From: an uncultured Collinsella sp. | GTDB taxonomy: Bacteria > Actinomycetota > Coriobacteriia > Coriobacteriales > Coriobacteriaceae | DNA length: 64,000 nt | NCBI GenBank assembly: GCA_900545615.1 | Contig: UQZM01000003.1 | Location: 1-64,000, forward strand | Reading direction: 5' to 3' | Shown: positions 1 through 6,947 of the stretch, one piece after another | How the letters are laid out: each line of letters begins with the position of its first letter | Position numbering within the stretch: position 1 is the first letter of the stretch | Made by a program: the position numbers and the translations under genes | The notes under the pieces: model-generated | Told to the model about the DNA's origin: nothing | The model's database searches: none | Seen by the model: only the letters and a program-made list of their open reading frames with translations

Positions 1-12
1 CCTGCGCAAGAC

Positions 13-35
13 GGAAAGCACATTAAGTGCTTTCC
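13..35 (+). terminator. Hairpin at the window edge, probable terminator of an upstream gene
   Basis: GGAAAGCAC and GTGCTTTCC form a perfect 9-bp stem with a short AT loop, followed by TTTGC. The gene it would serve lies left of the window. No gene is visible between it and the tRNA. Confidence 0.45.
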
Positions 36-125
36 TTTGCGTGCGGAACTCGCGACAAACTTAACCCCCGCCCTCAGCCCCGGAAGCCCTCCCGGATGGC
101 CCCAAAAAATTTTTCAAAAAAGTTG

Positions 126-155
126 TTGCGCGCCGGACAGACTTCTGTGTATACT
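126..155 (+). promoter_or_regulatory. Promoter of tRNA-Asp
   Basis: A TTGCGC -35 and a TATACT -10 are separated by 18 nt, and the -10 lies about 46 nt before the tRNA. An A/T-rich run just upstream (about 103-123) could act as an UP element. Nothing coding is seen in positions 36-200. Confidence 0.5.
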
Positions 156-201
156 AATCCCCGCAGCGCACGCGAGCGGAAACAAACGCGAACGTCTGCC
201 T

Positions 202-279
<78 letters not shown>

Positions 280-290
280 ACGCAATTAAA

Positions 291-316
291 GCCACGTCTT
301 CGGACGTGGCTTTTTG
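291..316 (+). terminator. Rho-independent terminator of tRNA-Asp
   Basis: The stem GCCACGTC/GACGTGGC with a TTCG tetraloop is followed by TTTTTG, starting 11 nt after the tRNA. Confidence 0.85.
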
Positions 317-638
317 CGTTTGATGCACTTTGTTTCGATAGAACGATCGCCCTGGTGCATCTTCGCCCAGAATCCCCGCGCCTTCGGGAACGCAAGTAAA
401 ATCCAATAAGTATATCTGTCTGAACAACAGCTTTGTTGCGCAACACCTGTTCTACGAGACAGGGGGTTAGGTTATACTAAATTGCACTGTGCGCCGCATC
501 TGATGCATTTCGCTCCAAGCGCGGCACTCAGTGGATATCCGATTTACCATTTGGATGTCCTGGCGGTCATTTAGCGTCTCGACACAAGCTCGGCCCCGGA
601 GCTCGTTCGAGCTGTTCGTATTCCTTGAAAGGGGAAAA
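317..638. other. Intergenic region with probable promoter of the Rrf2 regulator
   Basis: No gene is seen in this stretch. A TATACT -10 lies at 473-478. Just before it, CCTGT (446-450) and ACAGG (459-463) form an inverted repeat that could be an operator for the downstream regulator. The 5' leader would be about 155 nt; no known riboswitch is recognised in it. Confidence 0.35.
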
Positions 639-1124
639 ATGGACATATCGAGGAAGACTGATTACGCCCTTCGCATGCTGGCGATGCTTGCCGAGGATCC
701 GGAGCGTTTGCTTTCTGTTCGCACCGCTGCCGAAGAGGTCAATGTCCCGTATTCGTTTGCCCGCTCGATTCAGCACGGTTTGGTCCAGGCCGGTATTGTG
801 GAGAGCCTGCGTGGCGTCCACGGTGGCATGCGTCTCAAGGTCAGTCCGGACGACGTCACTATCCGCCAGGTCGTCGAGGCCGTTCAGGGTCCTATGGTTA
901 TGAACGATTGCACCGCGCCCGATGGTGACTGTGCGCGCATGGGCGCGTGCTGCTATCATCCCCTGTGGGCCGGAGCCCAGGCGTTGATGCGCGACTACCT
1001 CGATTCCGTTTCGCTCGGCGACATCGTCGCTCACCGCCAGTTCCCGGCCGTCGATCCCAAGTTCGCCGACCGCGAAGCGTTTCCCGAGTACGCCACCTGC
1101 GCGTGCGCTTACCGGGAGGAATAG
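639..1124 (+). CDS. Rrf2-family transcriptional regulator (IscR-like)
   Basis: This 161-residue protein starts MDISRKTDYALRML, the typical opening of the Rrf2 winged-helix domain. The recognition region runs through about residues 25-60 and ends in a GVHGG wing. The C-terminal part carries several cysteines (NDC, DGDC, GACC at about residues 89-105), placed like the Fe-S ligands of IscR and NsrR, so it probably senses iron-sulfur status, oxygen or NO. That ligation is inferred. The start was chosen because GAAAGGGG lies just upstream of this ATG; an in-frame ATG 108 nt earlier lacks a ribosome binding site. It is 21 nt from the DNA glycosylase gene, so the two are probably co-transcribed. The nearby rubrerythrin fits a redox-stress context. 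Confidence 0.88.
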   Translation: MDISRKTDYALRMLAMLAEDPERLLSVRTAAEEVNVPYSFARSIQHGLVQAGIVESLRGVHGGMRLKVSPDDVTIRQVVEAVQGPMVMNDCTAPDGDCARMGACCYHPLWAGAQALMRDYLDSVSLGDIVAHRQFPAVDPKFADREAFPEYATCACAYREE

Positions 1125-1145
1125 CGCCGCATAAGGAGCATAGCC

Positions 1146-2051
1146 ATGATTCAGGACCCCTTTCGTTCGATGATTCGTTCGGAAGGGGTCCTGCGTTATC
1201 GCGACCTTCCGTGGCGCCGCACGCGCGATCCGTACATCATTTGGCTTTCCGAGGTCATGCTGCAGCAAACACAGGTGCCGCGCGTGGAGACGCGCATGCC
1301 GGCGTGGCTCGATCGCTTTCCGACCGTGCAGGCGCTTGCCCAGGCCGCGCCTTCCGATGTTTTGGACGCTTGGCAGGGGATGGGCTACAACCGACGTGCT
1401 CTGGCGCTCCACAAGGCCGCTCAACGGGTCGTAGAGGATTGGGGTGGGGAGTTTCCGCACGAGACGCGTGACTTGGTCGCTCTGCCTGGTATTGGACCGG
1501 CAACGGCGCAAGGTATCCGGTCGTTTGCGTTTGATCTTCCGGGCGTGTATCTGGAGACCAACGTGCGCACGGTCTTTTTGCATCATTTCTTTCCCGATGT
1601 GCCGGCCGTTCCCGATCGCGAACTGGTGCCGCTGATCCAAGCTGCCTGTCCGGCGGCCCCCGGTGCGGCGGCGGACGAGATCGCGCCCTTTGCCGCGCCT
1701 CAAGACGATGCCGACACGCCGCGCGCGTGGTATTACGCATTGCTGGATTACGGCGCGTATCTTAAAAAGACACTGCCCAATCCGTCCAGGCGGTTGGCGG
1801 GCTATAGTCGTCAGTCCAAGTTTGAGGGCTCGCGCCGCCAAAAGCGCGCGCATATCGTGCGTATGTTGTTGGCAGCGCGCGATGGGCAGCCGGCGGGGAT
1901 TACGCTTGCTGATGTCGTGGTGGGCGTTAACGAGATGGAAGCGGCGGCTGGGCGTGGACCGGTCGAGCGCGAGCTTGTCGCGGGCATTCTAGCCGACCTG
2001 GAGCGTGAGGGCTTTTGCCGAGCCGAGGGCGATCGCTGGCTGAGCATCTAG
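1146..2051 (+). CDS. HhH-GPD DNA glycosylase, MutY-related but lacking the Fe-S cluster
   Basis: The 301-residue protein has the MutY/Nth core: LPWRRTRDPY, SEVMLQQTQV (containing the MutY-type catalytic Glu position), MGYNRRA and the helix-hairpin-helix LPGIGPATA. The expected second catalytic position reads LETNVR where MutY has LDGNV, so Asp is replaced by Glu. The C-terminal region, where MutY has four cluster cysteines, reads NPSRR...QSKFEGSRRQKR and contains none of them. It therefore belongs to the cluster-less branch often annotated as 'HhH-GPD protein' or mis-annotated as HesB, and its substrate base is not certain. An AAGGAG ribosome binding site precedes the ATG. Confidence 0.85.
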   Translation: MIQDPFRSMIRSEGVLRYRDLPWRRTRDPYIIWLSEVMLQQTQVPRVETRMPAWLDRFPTVQALAQAAPSDVLDAWQGMGYNRRALALHKAAQRVVEDWGGEFPHETRDLVALPGIGPATAQGIRSFAFDLPGVYLETNVRTVFLHHFFPDVPAVPDRELVPLIQAACPAAPGAAADEIAPFAAPQDDADTPRAWYYALLDYGAYLKKTLPNPSRRLAGYSRQSKFEGSRRQKRAHIVRMLLAARDGQPAGITLADVVVGVNEMEAAAGRGPVERELVAGILADLEREGFCRAEGDRWLSI

Positions 2052-2165
2052 CCTGTGCAAATCTGAAGAACAGGATTGTAAGGTTTAGATTTCCGGCATG
2101 AGGGCATCCTAAAGACGAGGCCGCTCGAAGCCTACGGGCGGTATGCGTTGAAGGGAAGTACACCT

Positions 2166-2705
2166 ATGGATTTTGAGAACTCCCAAACCAAGAAGAACCT
2201 CGAGACTGCTTTTGCCGGTGAGTCCCAGGCACACACCAAGTATCGCTACTATGCCTCCAAGGCCAAGAAGGACGGCTACGTTCAGATCTCGAACATCTTT
2301 GCCGAGACGGCTGGCAACGAGTCCGAGCACGCCAAACTGTGGTTTAAGTATCTGCACGATGGCGCCGTCCCCGATACCCTGGACAATCTGCGCGATGCCG
2401 CCGCGGGTGAGAACTACGAGTGGACCACGATGTACGACGAGTTTGCCAAGACCGCCGAGGAAGAGGGCTTTGCCGAGATTGCCGCAAAGTTCCGTGGTGT
2501 CGCCGCAGTCGAGAAGGCCCATGAGGAGCGCTACAACAAGCTCGTCGAGCGCATCGAGTCGGGCGAGGTGTTTGAGCGTGAGGGCGTGAAGGTGTGGAAG
2601 TGCCTGAACTGCGGGCACCTGCATGTGGGTGCCGAGGCGCCTGAGGTGTGCCCGGTGTGTAACCACCCCAAGGCGTACTTTGAGGAGCAGGTGGTGAACT
2701 ACTAG
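2166..2705 (+). CDS. rbr: Rubrerythrin
   Basis: The 179-residue protein has an N-terminal ferritin-like di-iron domain with helices carrying [18 protein letters not shown] and EKAHEERY ligand motifs. A C-terminal rubredoxin-like domain has CLNCG and CPVC. Rubrerythrin is a cytoplasmic NADH-linked peroxidase that removes hydrogen peroxide in anaerobes. AAGGGAAG sits 8 nt before the chosen ATG; an earlier ATG at 2148 has no ribosome binding site. It is probably monocistronic and ends in the long hairpin repeat that follows. Confidence 0.96.
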   Translation: MDFENSQTKKNLETAFAGESQAHTKYRYYASKAKKDGYVQISNIFAETAGNESEHAKLWFKYLHDGAVPDTLDNLRDAAAGENYEWTTMYDEFAKTAEEEGFAEIAAKFRGVAAVEKAHEERYNKLVERIESGEVFEREGVKVWKCLNCGHLHVGAEAPEVCPVCNHPKAYFEEQVVNY

Positions 2706-2717
2706 CGCTTGACCTGG

Positions 2718-2887
2718 CTGCGGAGCGCGGGGCGGGGAATACCTTTCCCTCTCGCTCACGGCTCCGCAGGGTCGCGCGAGGCAAAGGTATTCCCCGCCCC
2801 GCGCTCCGGCGTTGGGTCGTTGCGTGCTCGCTACTGAAAAGCTGATAAGAAGTTTGTGTGCCGCCCCTTTTGGGGCGGCACGTTTTT
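2718..2887 (+). repeat. Long hairpin repeat, family B copy 1, ending in a terminator
   Basis: The outer arms CGGAGCGCGGGGCGGG and CCCGCCCCGCGCTCCGG are shared with copy 2 at 3631. The inner arms (GGAATACCTTT against AAAGGTATTCC) differ from copy 2 but still pair within this copy. After the hairpin both copies share about 45 nt and a GCCGCCCC/GGGGCGGC terminator stem with T5 (2859-2887). This is the only terminator seen for rubrerythrin. Confidence 0.85.
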
Positions 2888-2983
2888 GTATGGGGGGATG
2901 GTTGGGGCGGTGCCGTTCTTGGGTGGGGTACACTGGGTAGTGCTTTTGTTTGTTTGTTTGTTTCCTGTTGTGGGGTGTTATTT

Positions 2984-3616
2984 ATGGGTAAGAAGTCTCG
3001 GGCTCGGGTTGCTGCTGTGGGGACTCGTCTTGATCCTCATCGCGTGGTTGATGAGAGCGGTAAGGCTGCGCGTGCCGATAAGGAGAAGAAGGTTGGTGCG
3101 CATGCTCATCCTGAGTGGGCGCCTCATTTGAATTCGGCTAGTGAGGATATGACTGCCAAGCTGTTTACTATGGTCGAGGTCATTTTGGGCGTGGTGCCCG
3201 TGGTGGTTATCGGATTGTTCTTGGCCTCGAAGGATGCTGCGAGCGTTGATAAGCTTACTGAGGTCTTTTCTCAGGATCCCTCGATGGTGGTCACGTTTAT
3301 TTCTGCGTGCCTACAGCCGTTTGTGGCGTACATGCTGTACATGGTCTATCGCAAGTACTGCGAGGGCGATGCAGGTTTTGTCTCCGGCAACTTGATTGGC
3401 CTCTTGTGCTCCGAGATTTTGCTGCTCAATATCCCGGGCGTGATCGGTATGGGCATCTTGCTGTGGCGCGTTTGGCGCAATGTCGCTCCTCACTTCGAGA
3501 GCTGGCTGTTTGAGCGCCGTGTTGCGGGCGTGCTGGCGGATATCGCTGGGTCGCTTGTGATTCTCGTCCTGGCGTTTATGTGCGCCACCGCCTCTCGAGG
3601 CCTTGCGGGCATGTAA
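2984..3616 (+). CDS. Small membrane protein of unknown function
   Basis: I do not recognise a family. The 210-residue protein has a charged, Lys/Arg-rich N-terminus of about 55 residues followed by four hydrophobic segments. They are roughly residues 60-82 (VEVILGVVPVVVIGLF), 95-118, 132-160 and 180-203. The start is the ATG of MGKKSRARV; only a weak GGGGTG lies before it, and upstream in-frame codons would run into the repeat. Third codon positions are richer in T than in neighbouring genes. It sits between two copies of the same long repeat, so gene plus repeat looks like one cassette. Confidence 0.7.
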   Translation: MGKKSRARVAAVGTRLDPHRVVDESGKAARADKEKKVGAHAHPEWAPHLNSASEDMTAKLFTMVEVILGVVPVVVIGLFLASKDAASVDKLTEVFSQDPSMVVTFISACLQPFVAYMLYMVYRKYCEGDAGFVSGNLIGLLCSEILLLNIPGVIGMGILLWRVWRNVAPHFESWLFERRVAGVLADIAGSLVILVLAFMCATASRGLAGM

Positions 3617-3630
3617 TTAACCTTCATCGA

Positions 3631-3812
3631 CTGCGGAGCGCGGGGCGGGAGGCCGGTTTGCCTTCCCTCCCCGCTCACGGCTTCGCAGGGTCGCGTTGAG
3701 GGAAGGCAAACCGGCCTCCCGCCCCGCGCTCCGGCGTTGAGTCGTCGCGTGCTCACTACAGAAAAGCTGATGAGAAGCTTGCGTGCCGCCCCTTTTGGGG
3801 CGGCGCGTTTTT
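3631..3812 (+). repeat. Long hairpin repeat, family B copy 2, ending in a terminator
   Basis: It has the same outer arms and the same 3' terminator as copy 1 at 2718. The inner arms read AGGCCGGTTTGCCTTCC and pair with GGAAGGCAAACCGGCCT, unlike copy 1. The loop CGCTCACGGC-TTCGCAGGGTCGC is nearly identical in both copies. The copies are in direct orientation about 910 bp apart. Confidence 0.85.
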
Positions 3813-3819
3813 GTGTGGG

Positions 3820-4024
3820 TGGACAGTTAGTTCAGATACGTATTATTCGGGCGGTTTAATAGCTGGGTTTGGAGCCCTCGGGGGCCTGTTGGACGCCTTT
3901 AGATGACCTGAGGCGCTTGGTTTTGGGCTTAAAACGCCCGTTTTGAGGATCAAACTGCGTCAAACGAAGCGTCCGAATGCAATTTGAGGGGGTCTGATTT
4001 ATACGTATCTGAACTAACTGTCCA
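3820..4024. mobile_element. MITE-like element with perfect 24-bp terminal inverted repeats
   Basis: Positions 3820-3843 (starting TGGACAGTTAGTTCAG) are the exact reverse complement of 4001-4024. The 157-bp interior has no gene, is more AT-rich than its surroundings and contains a smaller hairpin around GGGCTTAAAACGCCCG. No clear target duplication is seen. No transposase in the window has matching ends, so it would be non-autonomous. The rest of the gap up to the next gene (4025-4306) holds no gene that I can support. Confidence 0.7.
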
Positions 4025-4306
4025 GGCGATACTGTTCGGGGTCGGCGTGCCTTGCTTGTGGTCCCTGTCTTCACAATTTGCGTCAAGCTTTTGGTTAGCT
4101 TTTGGTCAGTTGGCGGGATGGCGGGAGGGCAAAAGATCGCTGGCGAAAAAAGCTCAAAGAAAGTGCTGGTAGGGGAGTTGTTGAGCTTTTCGACAGCTTT
4201 TGGGCAAAAGAAACTTTGTGGCTATTGCCAGCGATTGCATTGTCGCGGTCATGGTGGTGCGGGATGCTGGTCGTAAGCGTCGAATGCTCCGATTTTGGAG
4301 GCCAGC

Positions 4307-4723
4307 ATGGATCTGTTTCTCGAGACCCCGCAGCAACAAGCCGAACGCATGTTGCGTCAGCAGCAACGGCTCATGGAGATGCAAATGCAAGGGGTGGCTA
4401 CCCAACCTGTAGCGCAAAATGCCGCACCCGAGGCGGCGTCTGCACCAGCGCCTGAAACGTATTCCGTGCAGCAGGATTCGTATGCACAGGAGCTTGCGTT
4501 CGACAAGCGCCGTGCGCGTCGCCGCCGCTTGGGCCAACGCCTGCGTACGCTGGCGATGATCGTGCTCATCCCGCTGGGGCTTGTCGCCATCTTCCTGGCT
4601 TCGTATGCCCTCACGTGCATCCTCAACGGCGCCTCGCCCAACGAAGTACTCCAACATCTGGCAGCCCTAGGCCAGCGCCTGGGCGACGTCATAACAACCA
4701 TTCGCGCCGGCTGGGAGAGCTAG
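4307..4723 (+). CDS. Single-pass membrane protein of unknown function
   Basis: This 138-residue protein has a Gln/Met-rich N-terminus (residues 1-30), an Ala/Pro-rich linker and an Arg-rich stretch KRRARRRR. One transmembrane helix follows (about residues 79-104, TLAMIVLIPLGLVAIFLASY), then a short amphipathic tail. The positive patch before the helix predicts a cytoplasmic N-terminus. GGAGG at 4297-4301 selects the ATG at 4307 over one 12 nt earlier. No family is recognised. Confidence 0.7.
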   Translation: MDLFLETPQQQAERMLRQQQRLMEMQMQGVATQPVAQNAAPEAASAPAPETYSVQQDSYAQELAFDKRRARRRRLGQRLRTLAMIVLIPLGLVAIFLASYALTCILNGASPNEVLQHLAALGQRLGDVITTIRAGWES

Positions 4724-4810
4724 CTTCTCTCAAAGGCCGTCTTAGATTTAAAGGATTGCAGTCTCAAACAGGATCTTTTCCTCTGGGCGGTCTAGTCGTG
4801 TCACTCTATA

Positions 4811-4833
4811 GTATTATTGAAGACGAATAATAC
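4811..4833 (+). promoter_or_regulatory. Palindromic operator before the HTH gene
   Basis: GTATTATT and AATAATAC are perfect 8-bp arms around a 7-nt centre. The left arm overlaps a TATAGT -10-like hexamer (4807-4812), and the site ends 6 nt before the GGAGGTG ribosome binding site. Its position suggests autorepression by the downstream HTH protein. Confidence 0.55.
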
Positions 4834-4849
4834 TAATGGAGGTGCGCGG

Positions 4850-5413
4850 TTGAATCTGACTTTTGAGGGATTCTTGAAGGGCTATTGTCGTGAGTTGTCT
4901 GGGCAACAGTCGTTGAGTTTTAGAAAGCTGCTTGAGCGGGCAACGACGGTTGAACCGCGTGTGGCAGAGCCGCTGTTTTTGCTTGCTTTAGCGCAGGGCA
5001 AGGCCGAGTACGTCTTGGGTTTATCCGAGGGCTTGTGGATGGAAGAGGGCTATCGAGGCGTTTTGTCCTTATACAACCAGGCGGGCAGTCTTGTGTCTCT
5101 GTGCGCCAAGGACGATCTCCCTAATCGTTATGCCAACGTTTGGCGTGCGTATAGAGCGGTGAAGGAAAAGCCGGCGGCCGATAGAAGGGTGAACGCCCTG
5201 ATGAGAAAGAAAACGCTGGAAGCATTGGAGGAATCGGGTGTAACGCGCTATGGCCTCTGCCGTGCTCTGCGCCTGAATAAAGGAAACGTATACGCATACT
5301 TGGCCGGCGATGACTCAAAGGTGAGCAGGAAAACGGCGCGCCGCATTATGGAATATGCGGAGGAGAGGGGCGCCCAAGAAGGGGCCGAGCGCCCGGTGTG
5401 TGGGGCGGGGTAA
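4850..5413 (+). CDS. Helix-turn-helix protein, possible antitoxin-like regulator
   Basis: A TTG start is preferred because GGAGGTG lies 5-6 nt upstream; the in-frame ATG at 4817 falls inside the palindromic operator. The product is 187 residues. The first two-thirds is helical with no recognised motif. The C-terminal part (GVTRYGLCRALRLNKGNVYA, then VSRKTARRIMEYAEE) reads as a helix-turn-helix DNA-binding domain. No toxin partner is adjacent, since the next gene is rmuC. Autoregulation through the palindrome is inferred from position only. Confidence 0.65.
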   Translation: MNLTFEGFLKGYCRELSGQQSLSFRKLLERATTVEPRVAEPLFLLALAQGKAEYVLGLSEGLWMEEGYRGVLSLYNQAGSLVSLCAKDDLPNRYANVWRAYRAVKEKPAADRRVNALMRKKTLEALEESGVTRYGLCRALRLNKGNVYAYLAGDDSKVSRKTARRIMEYAEERGAQEGAERPVCGAG

Positions 5414-5464
5414 GATTGATCGCGGTTTTGATTGGTGCTCGATTGGGTTTGTTGGGCGGAGTTT

Positions 5465-6820
5465 ATGTCTGCTATTGATATTGTGCTTGTTGTGATCGCC
5501 TTGGTGGCGGTGGGGGTTGCTGTGGCTTGCGCCCTCCAGCTCAAGAGCCTGCGTGCCGAGTTGCGGGAGCGTGGCGACAGTAGTGCGGAAACGCTGGCAG
5601 CGCTCGAGCAGGCCAACAACGCGCTCGATGCCCTGAACGTCGCGCTGGCCGAAACCCGCCGCACGGCCAATGCCATCGCGCAGCAGCAGACGACAGATGC
5701 GGCCGTGGAGCAGCAACGTTACCTGACCATCGCACGCGAGTTTTCGCAAGCTGGTGACCGGATGGATGACCTGCGCCGCGAGACGGCCCAACAGCTCGGC
5801 GCCAATCGCGAAGGCATCGAGCATCGCCTGGACAAGGTGCGCGAGACGGTCGATGCTCAGCTGGGCGCCATCCGCAAAGACAACAACGTGCAGCTCGATC
5901 AGATGCGCGCGACGGTGGACGAGAAGCTCTCCCGCACGCTCAACGACCGACTGTCGGCATCGTTTAAGCAGGTGAGCGACCAGCTCGAGGCCGTGTATAA
6001 GGGCCTGGGCGATATGCAGTCCATCGCCACCGGCGTGGGCGACCTCAAGCGTGTGCTGGGCAATGTAAAAGCGCGCGGCATTTTGGGCGAGGTGCAGCTG
6101 GGTGCGATCCTGGCGGACATCCTCACGCCCGACCAGTATCTGGAAAACGTCGCCACCAAGCCCGGCGCCTCGGAGCGCGTTGAGTTTGCCGTCAAGCTGC
6201 CGGTAGACGAGGACGATCCCGTGCTGCTGCCGATCGACTCCAAATTCCCGGGCGACGCGTACGAGCATCTGCTCGACGCGCAAGAGTCGGGCGACGCGGA
6301 GGCCGTTGCCGCAGCGCGCAAGACGCTCGATATGATGGTGAAACGCGAGGCCAAGGACATCTGCGAAAAGTACCTGAGTGTGCCGGCAACGACCAACTTT
6401 GGCATCATGTTCGTGCCGTTTGAAGGACTGTACGCCGAGGTCGTCAGCCGCCCCGGGCTTATCGAGACCCTGGGCCGCGACTATCACGTCAACGTTGCCG
6501 GCCCTAGCACCATGGCGGCCATCCTCAACAGCCTGCAGATGAGCTACCAGACGTTTAAGTTGCAAAAACGCACCGATGACGTGCTGCGCGTGCTCTCCGC
6601 CGTCAAGGCCGAGCTGCCGCGCTATCAAAAGGCGCTGCGCCGCGCCCAGCAGCAGATCGAGACCGCGGGCAAAACGGTCGAGGGCATCATCACCACGCGC
6701 ACCAACGTCATGGAGCGCAAGCTCAAGGACATCGACGCACTGGAAGACGTCGACCAAGCCGATGAGATCTTGGGACTCACGCCCGCGGACCTTCTCACAG
6801 ACCAAGAAGACGAAGGCTAA
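5465..6820 (+). CDS. rmuC: DNA recombination protein RmuC
   Basis: The 451-residue protein has an N-terminal membrane helix (IDIVLVVIALVAVGVAVA). A long coiled coil follows (about residues 30-190) rich in Glu, Ala, Gln and Arg. The conserved RmuC core then includes GVGDLKRVLGNVKARGILGE, LPIDSKFPGDAYEHL, NFGIMFVPFEGLYAEV and a final QMSYQTFKLQ region. RmuC proteins limit inverted-repeat recombination, which may matter here given the many palindromes. The ATG at 5465 follows GGGCGGAG. Confidence 0.93.
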   Translation: MSAIDIVLVVIALVAVGVAVACALQLKSLRAELRERGDSSAETLAALEQANNALDALNVALAETRRTANAIAQQQTTDAAVEQQRYLTIAREFSQAGDRMDDLRRETAQQLGANREGIEHRLDKVRETVDAQLGAIRKDNNVQLDQMRATVDEKLSRTLNDRLSASFKQVSDQLEAVYKGLGDMQSIATGVGDLKRVLGNVKARGILGEVQLGAILADILTPDQYLENVATKPGASERVEFAVKLPVDEDDPVLLPIDSKFPGDAYEHLLDAQESGDAEAVAAARKTLDMMVKREAKDICEKYLSVPATTNFGIMFVPFEGLYAEVVSRPGLIETLGRDYHVNVAGPSTMAAILNSLQMSYQTFKLQKRTDDVLRVLSAVKAELPRYQKALRRAQQQIETAGKTVEGIITTRTNVMERKLKDIDALEDVDQADEILGLTPADLLTDQEDEG

Positions 6821-6947
6821 TTGCAACAAGACGATGGGGTGCCGGCACAAACGCGGGCGCCCCGCCGCTTTTCGTATCGCACTTGTCTGAAGCGTGCTCC
6901 AATGTGCAACAATGGCGTTTCGCCCTATCAGACGCGAAAGGAAGCCC

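Noticed and set aside
1..200. Short frames before tRNA-Asp
   Set aside because: They run through the tRNA promoter or the tRNA itself and lack ribosome binding sites.
3857..4086. A 76-codon minus-strand frame inside and beyond the palindromic element at 3820
   Set aside because: It has no ribosome binding site, runs across the element's end and shows no protein-like features.
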